DNA of 64,000 bases from Xylanibacillus composti (lineage in GTDB: Bacteria > Bacillota > Bacilli > Paenibacillales > K13), in assembly GCF_018403685.1 (NCBI RefSeq), contig NZ_BOVK01000016.1, positions 62,001 through 126,000 on the forward strand, given 5' to 3'. A program made the translations under genes and the position numbers. Within the stretch, counting starts at the first letter, position 1. Each line of letters begins with the position of its first letter. This document shows positions 29,817 to 38,058 of this stretch, in pieces. The notes beneath the pieces are model-generated. The model was given only the letters and a program-made list of their open reading frames with translations. It had not been told where the DNA came from and ran no database searches.

Positions 29817-30977
29817 TTATTTTACGAGGGAAACAATCTTCTGCGCGCCGTCGGACATCGAATCCGCAGACACGATATTCAGGCCGGATTCATTCAGAAT
29901 CTTCTTGCCGAGCTCAACATTGGTGCCTTCAAGACGAACGACAAGCGGTTTGTCCAGCGATACCTGCTTCGCTGCTTCCACAACCCCGTTTGCAATGACG
30001 TCACAGCGCATAATGCCGCCGAAAATATTGACGAAGATGCCCTTCACCTTCGCATCGGACAAGATGATTTTGAACGCTTCGGTTACTTTCTCTGTCGTTG
30101 CGCCGCCGCCAACGTCCAGGAAGTTGGCCGGATCGCCGCCGAAATGCTTGATAATATCCATTGTCGCCATGGCAAGTCCGGCGCCGTTAACCATGCAGCC
30201 GATATTGCCGTCAAGCGCGATGTAGCTCAGGTCGAACTTGGATGCTTCGATTTCCTTCTCATCTTCCTCGTCAAGGTCTCTGAGCTCCACAATATCCTTG
30301 TGGCGATAGAGGGCGTTCGAATCAAAGTTCAGCTTGGCGTCGAGCGCCATCACGTCTCCATCGCCAGTGACTACAAGCGGATTGATCTCGGCGATAGAGC
30401 AGTCTTTGTCCACAAACGCGGCATACAGCGCCATCATAAACTTAACGGCCTTGCGTACCAGCTCGCTCGGAATGTTGATCGCATAAGCAAGTCGGGTTGC
30501 CTGGAACGGCAGCAGACCGACTGCCGGATCAATCACTTCCTTGAAAATTTTCTCCGGCGTCTTTTCCGCCACTTCCTCAATTTCAGTGCCGCCTTCTTCC
30601 GATGCCATCATGACGACGCGACCGGTTGCGCGGTCCACTACGATGCCTACATAATACTCTTTCTTAATATCGCAGCCTTGTTCAATCAACAGGCGTTTGA
30701 TCTCCTTGCCCTCGGGACCGGTCTGGTGCGTCACCAGCACCTTGCCCAGCAACTCTTCCGCATATGTACGCACTTCATCCAGATTTTTGGCGATCTTGAC
30801 GCCGCCCGCTTTCCCGCGTCCACCTGCATGGATTTGCGCTTTCACAACCGTTACGGCTGTGCCGATCTCTTTCGCTGCTGCAACAGCTTCATCCGGCGTG
30901 AACGCCACTTTGCCGACAGGAACGGAGACGCCGTACTGCCTGAGAACCTCTTTGCCTTGATACTCATGGATGTTCAT
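29817..30977 (-). CDS. sucC: Succinyl-CoA ligase, beta subunit
   Basis: A 386-residue protein with an ATP-grasp fold ([20 protein letters not shown] start; [14 protein letters not shown] nucleotide loop at about 45-58) and the C-terminal domain with [19 protein letters not shown]. It binds nucleotide and succinate. The ATG has GGAGG 11 bases upstream (ATAGGAGGATATCTGA). First gene of the sucCD operon. Confidence 0.97.
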   Translation of the reverse strand: MNIHEYQGKEVLRQYGVSVPVGKVAFTPDEAVAAAKEIGTAVTVVKAQIHAGGRGKAGGVKIAKNLDEVRTYAEELLGKVLVTHQTGPEGKEIKRLLIEQGCDIKKEYYVGIVVDRATGRVVMMASEEGGTEIEEVAEKTPEKIFKEVIDPAVGLLPFQATRLAYAINIPSELVRKAVKFMMALYAAFVDKDCSIAEINPLVVTGDGDVMALDAKLNFDSNALYRHKDIVELRDLDEEDEKEIEASKFDLSYIALDGNIGCMVNGAGLAMATMDIIKHFGGDPANFLDVGGGATTEKVTEAFKIILSDAKVKGIFVNIFGGIMRCDVIANGVVEAAKQVSLDKPLVVRLEGTNVELGKKILNESGLNIVSADSMSDGAQKIVSLVK

Positions 30978-31300
30978 TCAGATATCCTCCTATCTTTTGG
31001 ATCGGGCCACTTGGATGCAGCCTTTGTATATAAGTGAAAACAAACCATTCCAAACCTTATTTATTGTATCACTATTTCGCTGAACTTTCCTTATAATTTG
31101 TTGCAAAACCGACATTTTTTTTGAACAACGAGGAATGGCCGTCCCGGCTGTGCTTGCATGCCTGCAGCTCAAGACGACCTGTTTGCCTGCTCATTTTCGC
31201 ATAGTTGAGACGTGATATTTATGAGAATCTCCCTTGAAGCTGATGTAACCGATGCCCGTTTATTCCTCAAGCATATCCGTTTCTTGCGAATAAGGCTCGT
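30978..31300. other. Intergenic region between sucC and the zinc-ribbon gene
   Basis: This 323-base stretch holds the sucC promoter region (extended -10 at 31063-31071) in its left third. The rest is A/T-mixed sequence with a weak TTATTC/GAATAA hairpin next to the end of the zinc-ribbon gene, without a T-run. No further gene is seen. Confidence 0.6.
31063..31071 (-). promoter_or_regulatory. Extended -10 promoter of sucCD
   Basis: The minus strand reads TGATACAAT (TG-n-TACAAT), an extended sigma-A -10 element, about 85 bases before the sucC start. The matching -35 is poor, which extended -10 promoters tolerate. Confidence 0.55.
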
Positions 31301-31564
31301 TCATGTATATTTCGGCGACGTTTCTGTCATGACCCGCGGCTCTCGTTCTGCCTGCTTGATAAAGCGCATCTCGTTCCCCACAAATCCGCAAACATTGCAC
31401 TGAATGTCCGGCTCCGGCTGCTCAATCTGTTCAGGCTCATGCTGCTCCTTCACTTCTCCTGTAATGGCATCTTTCATGAAATGCTGCCGGGCGCTGCTAA
31501 TCATGCTGAATTTGACCCGGTTGGAGCGACAATTCGGACAAAAGTATGGTTTCGTTTGCATCAT
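31301..31564 (-). CDS. Small zinc-ribbon protein, function unknown
   Basis: An 87-residue protein with two Cys pairs, CPNC near residues 9-12 and CNVC near 56-59, spaced like a two-knuckle zinc ribbon, separated by a Glu/Gln/Pro-rich linker (EVKEQHEPEQIEQPEPD). AGAGGTG precedes the two adjacent ATG codons at 31564 and 31561. It stands alone on the minus strand, upstream of sucC and downstream of a block of 44-bp repeats. The paired CxxC sites and ribosome binding site argue for a real gene; no family could be named from sequence alone. Confidence 0.65.
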   Translation of the reverse strand: MMQTKPYFCPNCRSNRVKFSMISSARQHFMKDAITGEVKEQHEPEQIEQPEPDIQCNVCGFVGNEMRFIKQAEREPRVMTETSPKYT

Positions 31565-31611
31565 CCATCACCTCTAACGAACAGTATGCCCGGTCCGCAG
31601 GGGATTTATTT

Positions 31612-31739
31612 GGCGCATCCGGACCTTGGCTTTTTCCCGGCTTGCCAGCCTTCATGGCGCATCTGGACCTTGGCTTTTTCCCGGCTTGCCAGCCTTCATG
31701 CCGCATCTGGACCTTAGCTTTTATCGCGGTCGCCAGCAC
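31612..31739. repeat. 44-bp tandem repeat, 2 near-perfect copies and a decayed third
   Basis: Units begin at 31612, 31656 and 31700. Copies 1 and 2 differ at one position (CATCCGGACC against CATCTGGACC); copy 3 keeps the first half (GCATCTGGACCTTAGCTTTT) and then diverges. No coding frame with support crosses it. It lies just upstream of the zinc-ribbon gene start on the minus strand. Confidence 0.9.
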
Positions 31740-31973
31740 AATGGTAGAAGTATCATAAATTTATAATACTAACTTCACACTATTCACGCATTTTCCGGGG
31801 AATCTGATCGATTTATTACTTTTTTACTAGTAACTATGAAGCTGACTACTATAATTAATAGTAAAAAGGTAACAAATAACACGAATGCAGCGAAGTTACA
31901 TCGAAAAGATTAACTTTACTACTCTAAATGAATGGTAGTAGGTAATAAGTTTCATGCCTTGCAAAGCCGACCC

Positions 31974-32003
31974 TTGCGCAAGAACGCTCACATCCTGTAA
32001 AAT
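31974..32003 (+). promoter_or_regulatory. Possible sigma-A promoter of comM
   Basis: TTGCGC, an 18-base spacer and TAAAAT. A start near 32010 would give a leader of about 118 bases containing both competing hairpins. The boxes are imperfect and other A/T-rich candidates exist upstream. Confidence 0.4.
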
Positions 32004-32019
32004 GTAAGAAAATACAGTT

Positions 32020-32127
32020 GGACATAAGGAAGCACCTTTGTCCTGAAGCGACGTGTTCACGTGACGGCCAGCCATTGGCCTGTCCATCGAGGAACACGCG
32101 AACTTTAGGAAAGAGGTGCTTTTTTGT
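32020..32127 (+). promoter_or_regulatory. comM leader with mutually exclusive hairpins that hide the ribosome binding site
   Basis: The long hairpin pairs 32031-32044 (AGCACCTTTGTCCT) with 32107-32120 (AGGAAAGAGGTGCT), 13 of 14 pairs including one wobble; inside it CGTGTTC pairs with GAACACG and GACGGCCA with TGGCC-GTC. Its 3' arm contains AGAGGTG, the comM ribosome binding site, and is followed by TTTTTT ending two bases before the ATG. A smaller upstream hairpin pairs 32020-32029 (GGACATAAGG) with 32035-32043 (CCTTTGTCC), using the same 5' arm. The two folds cannot coexist. No match to a known riboswitch class was recognised. Confidence 0.6.
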
Positions 32128-33660
32128 ATGTTTGCCAAAGTGTACAGCTGCTGCCTGCAAGGAATTGAAGCGATCCCCATCGAGGTCGAAGTGGATATCA
32201 GCAATGGGCTTCCTGCCTTTTCCATTGTCGGCCTGCCGGATTCCGCTGTGAGAGAGGCGCTGGAGCGGGTTCGCGCTGCGGTCAAAAATTGCGGTTACCA
32301 ATTTCCCATGTCGCGGGTCACTGTCAATATGGCCCCTGCTGATGTGCGCAAGGAAGGAACCGGTTTCGATCTGGCCATTGCCGCAGGCTTGCTTATAGCC
32401 AGCGGACAGCTGCCGCCAATTGAAGGCAAGACCATGATCGTCGGCGAGCTGTCCCTGGATGGACTTGTCCGCCCCGTTCCCGGCATCTTGTCCGTCGCGG
32501 ATGACGCAGGACGACTAGGGTTCGAGCAGCTCATTCTTCCCGCGGCGAATCTGCATGAAGCGATCGGATGGAGCAAGCTGTCCTTGCAGCCGCTGTCCCA
32601 TTTGAAGCAATGGCCCGGTACGTCCGCACCACTCGAGCCAACAAGCCATCAAGCGGCGCAGCTGCGATTCAGCCGGTCACAAGCTTCCCCTGTCGACTAT
32701 GCAGACATACGGGGACAAAAACGCGCCAAACGGGCTATGGCCATCGCTGCCGCCGGGATGCACAACTCGCTCCTTATCGGGCCTCCTGGAACCGGCAAGA
32801 CGATGCTTGCTACCAGGCTTCCCGGCATCCTGCCGCCATTCGACACGCTTGAATCGCTGGAGACGACCAAAATATACAGCGTCGCCAACCTCCTGCACCA
32901 GCGAGGCAACCGATTAAGCGACCGCCCCTTCCGATCCCCCCACCATACGATATCAGCAGCGGGCATGATCGGCGGAGGCTCCCCGCCGAAGCCGGGAGAG
33001 GTGAGCCTCGCACACGGCGGTATCCTGTTCCTCGATGAACTGCCGGAGTTTCCGCGCACTGTTCTCGAGCTGCTTAGACAGCCGCTTGAGGACAATCAAG
33101 TTACCATCAGCCGAGCGCGGGCGACGTACACGTATCCGTCCCGCTTTCTGCTTGTTGCCGCCATGAATCCGTGCCCGTGCGGATACGCCGGAACGGAGAG
33201 CAAAACACGTACGTGCCGCTGTACCGTCAACCGGCTTGAACAGTACAGAGGAAAGCTGTCCGGCCCGCTGTTGGATCGCATCGATCTGCATGTAGAAGTG
33301 CCCCGCCTGAAACCGGATGAAATAAAGGATGCTGCCGCTCCGCTTTCCAATGCAGACCTGTTGGCCTGGATTGAGACAGCGCACCAAACCCAGCGCGCAC
33401 GCGGCCAAAATCCTGCCGAACAGTGGAACAGCCGCTTGCAGGGCCGAAACTTTGCCGCAGCGTGCGCCTTGCCCCATGAAGCTGAGGAGCTGCTGCAAGC
33501 CGCATATGAGTCCTTGGGCCTAAGCATGAGGGCGCATAGCCGGATCATTCGCATAGCCCGCACGATTGCGGATATGGAGGGGAGCGAGTCGATTCAGTTC
33601 GACCATTTCGCCGAAGCGCTGCAATACCGCTGCCTGGACCGGGACTTGCTGCCCACATAA
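32128..33660 (+). CDS. comM: ComM/YifB family Mg-chelatase-like AAA+ ATPase
   Basis: 510 residues from ATG 32128 (MFAKVYSCCLQGIEAIPIEV). The N-terminal domain (1-170) resembles a Lon-like protease fold (GLPAFSIVGLPDSAVREALE); the AAA+ core has Walker A IGPPGTGKTMLATRLPGIL (about 220), Walker B GGILFLDELPEF (about 300) and a Cys-rich insert (CPCGYAG..CRC) of the Mg_chelatase family. ComM is a hexameric branch-migration helicase that extends recombination during transformation. It is one of three plus-strand genes and convergent with the TVP38 gene. Confidence 0.93.
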   Translation: MFAKVYSCCLQGIEAIPIEVEVDISNGLPAFSIVGLPDSAVREALERVRAAVKNCGYQFPMSRVTVNMAPADVRKEGTGFDLAIAAGLLIASGQLPPIEGKTMIVGELSLDGLVRPVPGILSVADDAGRLGFEQLILPAANLHEAIGWSKLSLQPLSHLKQWPGTSAPLEPTSHQAAQLRFSRSQASPVDYADIRGQKRAKRAMAIAAAGMHNSLLIGPPGTGKTMLATRLPGILPPFDTLESLETTKIYSVANLLHQRGNRLSDRPFRSPHHTISAAGMIGGGSPPKPGEVSLAHGGILFLDELPEFPRTVLELLRQPLEDNQVTISRARATYTYPSRFLLVAAMNPCPCGYAGTESKTRTCRCTVNRLEQYRGKLSGPLLDRIDLHVEVPRLKPDEIKDAAAPLSNADLLAWIETAHQTQRARGQNPAEQWNSRLQGRNFAAACALPHEAEELLQAAYESLGLSMRAHSRIIRIARTIADMEGSESIQFDHFAEALQYRCLDRDLLPT

Positions 33661-33685
33661 GCTTCGGATCGTTATCCGCAAGCTT
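33659..33685. terminator. Hairpin between the convergent comM and TVP38-type genes
   Basis: AAGCTT-CGGAT-CGTT-ATCCG-C-AAGCTT forms an 11-pair stem starting in the comM stop codon. There is no good T-run on either strand, so it may protect 3' ends rather than terminate by itself. Confidence 0.4.
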
Positions 33686-33728
33686 TCGGCATTGCACCGG
33701 ATGTATGCACGAGAACCGATTTTTCTGA

Positions 33729-34352
33729 TTAGTTTCGCCTAAGTGGCCGCATCAGGCGAAAGCCGATGAGCAGTACAGCCAGGATGCCCATATAGATGAT
33801 TCCTGTCCACACGGCGCGCGCAGGACTCGTCATATAGTGGTCGCCCATCGCCGCAAAGACAACCATAACCGGAATTTTGCCAAGCAATGTAGCCACAGCA
33901 AATGTGCGCAGGGAAACGTGACTGACCGCACAAATTATATGAACAGCCACTGCTGGTATGACAGGAATGATGCGTGCCGTTAAAATGGTCAGAAAAGCGT
34001 GTTGTTCGAGCAGCGACATCCAACGTTCCGCTTTCCCGTACTTCGCCAGCCATGCCCGGCTCTGCTCCTGGAAGCCGCCGCGCACAATGAAAAAAAACAG
34101 AACCGCTGCGGCTGTGGAACAAAGCACGTTCATCAATCCACCGAGCAGCGCACCGTACTGCGCCCCCAATAACGCGGCGATCACACCGAAGGGGATGACT
34201 GGAACGAAGGCAAAAAGAAAGGCAACGCCCGCCATTTCCAGCAGACTGGCTTCATTCGTTTCGATTGCATGTACAATCGTATCCTGATACACCAAAGCCG
34301 CCGCTGCACAACCCGCGTATACAATCAGTGACAACCAGCTGCTTTTTTTCAT
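33729..34352 (-). CDS. TVP38/TMEM64 family membrane protein
   Basis: 207 residues from ATG 34352 (MKKSSWLSLIVYAGCAAAA), behind GGGGAGAGGAAG; the longer frame has no ribosome binding site. Five to six hydrophobic segments and the family centre (FVPVIPFGVIAALLGAQYG, then LTARIIPVIPAVAVHIICA) are seen. Members of this SNARE-associated/DedA-like superfamily are linked in B. subtilis and elsewhere to lipid or undecaprenyl-phosphate handling; the substrate here is unknown. A short stem with T7 and a TATAAC box lie upstream, so it may have its own promoter. Confidence 0.85.
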   Translation of the reverse strand: MKKSSWLSLIVYAGCAAAALVYQDTIVHAIETNEASLLEMAGVAFLFAFVPVIPFGVIAALLGAQYGALLGGLMNVLCSTAAAVLFFFIVRGGFQEQSRAWLAKYGKAERWMSLLEQHAFLTILTARIIPVIPAVAVHIICAVSHVSLRTFAVATLLGKIPVMVVFAAMGDHYMTSPARAVWTGIIYMGILAVLLIGFRLMRPLRRN

Positions 34353-34492
34353 GCTTCCTCTCCCCTTGGTTATAATGAAAAAAACGACCGGCAACCGGTT
34401 CATGTCCGCAAGCGGACAGCTTGAGTCGTTGTCCCCGTTCGGAAGTATGCCTGTTGAGGAGGCGCTGGTTCTCTATATGTCCTCTTAATTAT

Positions 34493-34858
34493 TCAAAAAG
34501 CATGCTCAATATGCTGGATGCTCCATTCGCTGCCGTTCCACATGAGAGCCAGCACATCGAACTGAACCTGTTCTTCTTGTCTGCGGGATTGCTGCAAGTA
34601 GATCTGGGCAAGCTGCCGCAGCTTCCATTGCTTGCGGACATCTACGGATTCGGCAGCCGTTCCCTTCCGATCCGATTGACGAGTGCGCACCTCGACAAAT
34701 ATGAGTCGCGCACCCTTTTCTGCGATGATGTCCAGCTCGCCGCTGCGGCAGCGCCAATTTTGCTCGAGCAAGCGATACCCGCGAGCGGCAAGAAAAGCTG
34801 CTGCGCTCCTTTCGCCCGCATCCCCCAGCGCTTTTTTCCCCAGACGACGACTGTTCAC
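34493..34858 (-). CDS. yraN: YraN/UPF0102 family nuclease-like protein
   Basis: A 121-residue protein. The restriction-endonuclease-like core has GERSAAAFLAARGYRLLEQN, ELDIIAEKG (the D/E of the PD-(D/E)xK site) and IFVEVRTRQS (the ExK position is E-V-R here, as in many members). The cellular role is unproven; a Holliday-junction or competence-related role has been proposed for relatives. The ATG overlaps the end of ylqH by 4 bases. Confidence 0.9.
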   Translation of the reverse strand: MNSRRLGKKALGDAGERSAAAFLAARGYRLLEQNWRCRSGELDIIAEKGARLIFVEVRTRQSDRKGTAAESVDVRKQWKLRQLAQIYLQQSRRQEEQVQFDVLALMWNGSEWSIQHIEHAF

Positions 34859-35178
34859 AGCATGCTCCCCCCTTCCTCTCTTCGCTTAAGCTCCTGATCA
34901 GACTGATAGACGAAGGTGAGCACCTCTGCTACTAACTGGTACAGCTCCGGCGGGATGGCTTGATCCAGATCGAGCTTCGACAGCACCTCGACGAGTGAGG
35001 CATCCTCGTGCATCGGAATTTGGTGTTCCTTGGCTTTTTCGATTATTTGATCAGCTACCAAGCCCTTGCCCTTGGCGGCTACAGTCGGAGCATCCTGGTT
35101 GGCCGGATCGTACTTCAGAGCTACCGCCTTGCGCATGCCTTTTGCCGGAGAGGACTTGGCTTGGCCTCTATTGTTCAT
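34855..35178 (-). CDS. ylqH: FlhB C-terminal domain homologue YlqH (FlhX type)
   Basis: A 107-residue soluble protein. Residues 16-95 align with the part of FlhB that follows the NPTH cleavage site (AVALKYDPANQDAPTVAAKG against AVALKYDREKMEAPFVVAKG in the FlhB of this window), and with its C-terminal ALVAEVL-type helix (YQLVAEVLTFVYQSD). The NPTH motif itself is absent. FlhX of epsilon-proteobacteria can replace the cleaved FlhB fragment; the same role is inferred here. It overlaps the preceding FliK-like gene by 4 bases and shares its sigma-D promoter. Confidence 0.9.
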   Translation of the reverse strand: MNNRGQAKSSPAKGMRKAVALKYDPANQDAPTVAAKGKGLVADQIIEKAKEHQIPMHEDASLVEVLSKLDLDQAIPPELYQLVAEVLTFVYQSDQELKRREEGGSML

Positions 35179-37061
35179 ACCCGATAGTCAACTCCCTTGT
35201 ACGGCTTGTTCCGCTCCAGCAGCTGCTGGGCTTGATCATGCTCGAGGGCTGTAGAATCGGTTCCGGATCCCCCTTGGGCGTTCGGATAAGGAGACTGGCT
35301 GAAGGAGAGGAGCTGAAAGCCCGCCCCCGCTAACGCCGCTGCTAATACTTCCCTGCCTCGTTCGGCCAATTCGGACAGCGCGGGGTGATCGTTGAACAAG
35401 CCTACGTTCACCCGTTTGTCTGTCACTTGCACGTCAACTAGCGTTGGGCCGAGGGCGGCCATGCGCAAGTCAAACCAGAGCCGGCAGTTGTCGGCGTCGA
35501 TGCCGCCCTTGCGCGATTTGCGCGATTGAATATGGATCGCTGCTGTTTGCTGGCCGTCCTTATCGTGGAAAGGAACGAACAAGGTCACATGTGCAAAGCT
35601 GCCGCTTCGGTCTGGCGTAAGCAGCAGCTGCTGTCCTGTTACCTGCTGCAGCAGCTGCTGGACCGGTTCCCGCAGCGTTAGCGGGAGATCATCGGCAGCG
35701 CTCAGCAGAAGCAGGACAGATTTCAAGGAGGCCAGTTCGTTAGCCCTTCCTCCATCCGCTCCCTCAGGCAGCAGCATCTGCGCAGCTTGCATATCCGGCC
35801 CGTTCTGCGCAGCAGTCTGAATCAAGCGCAACGCTTGATTCTCATGGTCAAAGCCGAACAGCTTCAGCATGCGGGGCAGCCAGCTCTGATCGGCTGCGGG
35901 AGCCTGTGCGGGCGCCGTTGCAGCAGACTGAATCGGCTGCGGGCGCTCCGCATTCGCGGCGCTGTCCATCGCCGGCGTTGTCGTTCTCGCCGCACCTTCC
36001 AGCACGGCTGACCTTGCAGCCGCCGCCTGCTGCTCCGGCGCAGCCGCAGGGGAGGCCCCCGCCGCTACTCTCGCTGCGCTCTCTGCCCCTGCCTGGCCAG
36101 CGGCCGCACGCCAAGCAGCCTGCTCGGCGGCCTGGCCGCCTGTCGGCAGCTGCGGCGACGCGTTGCCGCCGGACCCTGCGGGGCCTGGTGCGGCGGCAGG
36201 CAGCGGAGCCGAAGCCGCCGCATGTCTGCCCGCAGCTGCTTGGACACCAACCCCCTCGGCAGGCTGCGGCTGCACGATGCCGCCCGTGCCCGCTGCTATC
36301 GTAGCGGCGGGAGAACCGGCAGTCTGCTGCACAGCTGCTGCGCTTCCTGTTGGCGCTTGCAGCGGCGCCTGGCGGCCTCCCGTAAAGGCTGCTGCAGATT
36401 GAAGCAAAGTCTGCAGTCGGCCCGAAAGCTCCTGTAGCAGCGCGCTGGTCTGCTGCGACATGCCAGCCTGCGGCTTCGCGAGTTCCAGTCGGACAGCCTC
36501 TGCTAGCCCGGCGAGCGTCTGTCCGACAGGAGGGCCGAACACCGCGCGCGATAAGGCAGCAAGCGGCTGCGGTTCAAGCGGCAGCCCTTTCGCCAGTGCC
36601 AACGCGCCGGTCTGCAGCCACTCCGTGCGCGATGCTTGCGCAGGAGCCGCATCCAGCAAACCGCGCATCGCCTGCATCGTCTCCTTCGTTACATCCAAGC
36701 CTGCCTGCCGCAAGGCAAATGCCATCTCGCGCAATGCATCGTTCGGCTTCATACCGAGTTTCGCCAGCATATCGTCCAGCGAAGCTGCGCCGCTCCCTTG
36801 CAAAGCCGTCAGCAGCTTGAGCGCCAGCGCCCCGTCTTTCGACTCGGCCAGCACCTGCAGCAGGGCAGTCTGCCCTTTCTCCAATGCTGCTGCCAGGCGC
36901 GCCTTCACCTGCACGCCTTCGATTTGCACAAGCGCATCCTGATTCGACAGCCATTGCATAACCATGCCGCGCACGACTTGTCCCGCTTTCAATTCCAATG
37001 CCTTCCCCTCGGCCGGCCTAGTCTCGCCCATTACCGACCGCATCAATTGGCTGATTTGCAT
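35175..37061 (-). CDS. FliK-like protein with a Flg_hook-type C-terminal domain (YlqG-like)
   Basis: A 628-residue protein. Residues 1-95 form a small beta domain (GQVVRGMVMQWLSNQDALVQ), 200-400 are a long Ala/Gln/Pro/Gly-rich low-complexity linker, and the last 110 residues (LFVPFHDKDGQQTAAIHIQS, then LTLVDVQ-like TLVDVQVTDKRVNVGLFNDH and ELAERGREVLAAALAGAGFQ) resemble the FliK C-terminal domain. Together with YlqH downstream and a sigma-D promoter upstream this suggests a second hook-length or export-switch pair. The exact function is unproven. Confidence 0.78.
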   Translation of the reverse strand: MQISQLMRSVMGETRPAEGKALELKAGQVVRGMVMQWLSNQDALVQIEGVQVKARLAAALEKGQTALLQVLAESKDGALALKLLTALQGSGAASLDDMLAKLGMKPNDALREMAFALRQAGLDVTKETMQAMRGLLDAAPAQASRTEWLQTGALALAKGLPLEPQPLAALSRAVFGPPVGQTLAGLAEAVRLELAKPQAGMSQQTSALLQELSGRLQTLLQSAAAFTGGRQAPLQAPTGSAAAVQQTAGSPAATIAAGTGGIVQPQPAEGVGVQAAAGRHAAASAPLPAAAPGPAGSGGNASPQLPTGGQAAEQAAWRAAAGQAGAESAARVAAGASPAAAPEQQAAAARSAVLEGAARTTTPAMDSAANAERPQPIQSAATAPAQAPAADQSWLPRMLKLFGFDHENQALRLIQTAAQNGPDMQAAQMLLPEGADGGRANELASLKSVLLLLSAADDLPLTLREPVQQLLQQVTGQQLLLTPDRSGSFAHVTLFVPFHDKDGQQTAAIHIQSRKSRKGGIDADNCRLWFDLRMAALGPTLVDVQVTDKRVNVGLFNDHPALSELAERGREVLAAALAGAGFQLLSFSQSPYPNAQGGSGTDSTALEHDQAQQLLERNKPYKGVDYRV

Positions 37062-37092
37062 AGCCGTCCCACCTTGCCTTTTGTTACTCCTA

Positions 37093-37120
37093 TTATCGGC
37101 CTTTCAACGCAAAATCTTTA
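37093..37120 (-). promoter_or_regulatory. Sigma-D (motility) promoter of the FliK-like/ylqH group
   Basis: The minus strand reads TAAA, a 16-base spacer, then GCCGATAA, against the sigma-D consensus TAAA-N15-GCCGATAT. It lies about 32 bases before the FliK-like start codon, so the leader is short. Confidence 0.75.
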
Positions 37121-37352
37121 GGAACATATCCCCGCAGAACCCCTCAAAAACGACTCGGACGCCTGCATCGTTCCCGTTGCTATCCCTAAAATCGGAGCAC
37201 CGCTGTACAATGCCACCGGCCTCATCCTTTTCCCCGAGAGTTCCCCTGTGTCTATGATCCGAATCGCAGCAGTTACGACTCGGTTTGAACAGCCGCTTGC
37301 CCGATAGAATGGAGGCTGCTCCGAAGCGTTTGTTCGCGGTATCCTCCAGACG

Positions 37353-37395
37353 AAAAAAAGAGACTCGTCCGCTCGTCCGTAACGGAAGACTCTCT
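37353..37395 (-). terminator. Intrinsic terminator after rnhB
   Basis: On the minus strand AGAGA-GTC pairs with GAC-TCTCT around an inner CCG-TTA-CGG hairpin, followed by a run of seven T. It starts five bases after the rnhB stop. Confidence 0.75.
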
Positions 37396-37399
37396 CCTT

Positions 37400-38008
37400 C
37401 TAGAACAATTGCTGCTGTTCGTTCAGAATCCCTTTCAGAAAGCTTCGGCGATGCATGGGGCTCGCACCGTATCGAAGCAGGGCTTCCCTATGTCTCTTAG
37501 TGGCGTATCCTTTATGTAAGGCCAGCTCGTATTCCGGGTACTGCTCATCCCACTTCAGGCACATGCGGTCGCGCGTCACCTTCGCGACAATGGAAGCCGC
37601 CGCAATCGACTGACTAAGCGCGTCTCCCTTGATAATGGCAAGCTGGGGAATATCGACGTCCACCTTCTCGGCATCCACAAGCAGCGCATGCGGCCTGCAA
37701 GCTAGCTGTTCAACCGCTTGCTTCATGGCCAGACGGGCCGCCTGCTTGATATTGATTTTGTCAATAGTAGCTGCATTCACGCAGCCTATCCCGATGGCAA
37801 CAGCTTGCTCCGTAATCTGATCGTAGAGCGATTCCCGCTTCTTCTCGCTAAGCTTCTTCGAATCGTTAATCTCTTCACATACCCAGCCTTTCGGCAAGAT
37901 GACGGCAGCTGCAACGACATCGCCAAACAAACAACCGCGCCCGACTTCGTCGACACCAGCCACCCATTCGCCGCAACGCTCCCAATACTCCTTCTCGTAA
38001 GCCAACAC
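37400..38008 (-). CDS. rnhB: Ribonuclease HII
   Basis: About 202 residues. The catalytic signature is VAGVDEVGRGCLFGDVVAAA (Asp and Glu of the DExGRG site), with DSKKLSEKKRE, VDAEKVDVDIPQLAIIKGDA and SIAAASIVAKVTRD giving the remaining acidic residues. The CLFGD loop is less usual than PLAGP. The enzyme removes RNA from DNA duplexes, including single ribonucleotides. GTG 38008 (MLAYEKEYW), 9-10 bases after GGGGGAG, is preferred over a TTG ten codons upstream that overlaps the G-run. Confidence 0.93.
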   Translation of the reverse strand: MLAYEKEYWERCGEWVAGVDEVGRGCLFGDVVAAAVILPKGWVCEEINDSKKLSEKKRESLYDQITEQAVAIGIGCVNAATIDKINIKQAARLAMKQAVEQLACRPHALLVDAEKVDVDIPQLAIIKGDALSQSIAAASIVAKVTRDRMCLKWDEQYPEYELALHKGYATKRHREALLRYGASPMHRRSFLKGILNEQQQLF

Positions 38009-38058
38009 GCGTCTTTCTCCCCCCCCGACATGCTGCAAGCAGTCATAGTGACAAGCAT

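Larger units (their letters stand above)
31565..32127. other. Intergenic region between the zinc-ribbon gene and comM
   Basis: A 563-base non-coding stretch. From left: the 44-bp tandem repeat (31612-31739); an A/T-rich block (about 31740-31930) with a 14-base inverted repeat (31816-31829 with 31859-31872, 13 of 14 pairs Watson-Crick plus one G-T) and a smaller TTACTAC/GTAGTA palindrome; a possible promoter (31974-32003); and the comM leader hairpins (32020-32120). The A/T-rich block contrasts with the flanking composition. Confidence 0.6.
37062..37399. other. Intergenic region between rnhB and the FliK-like gene
   Basis: A 338-base stretch holding the rnhB terminator at its left end and a sigma-D promoter at its right end. 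The roughly 230 bases between show no supported gene, repeat or hairpin. Confidence 0.6.

Noticed and set aside
31497-31739. 80-residue minus-strand frame through the 44-bp repeat
   Set aside because: Overlaps the zinc-ribbon gene in another frame and has no ribosome binding site; the repeat gives it an artificial periodicity.
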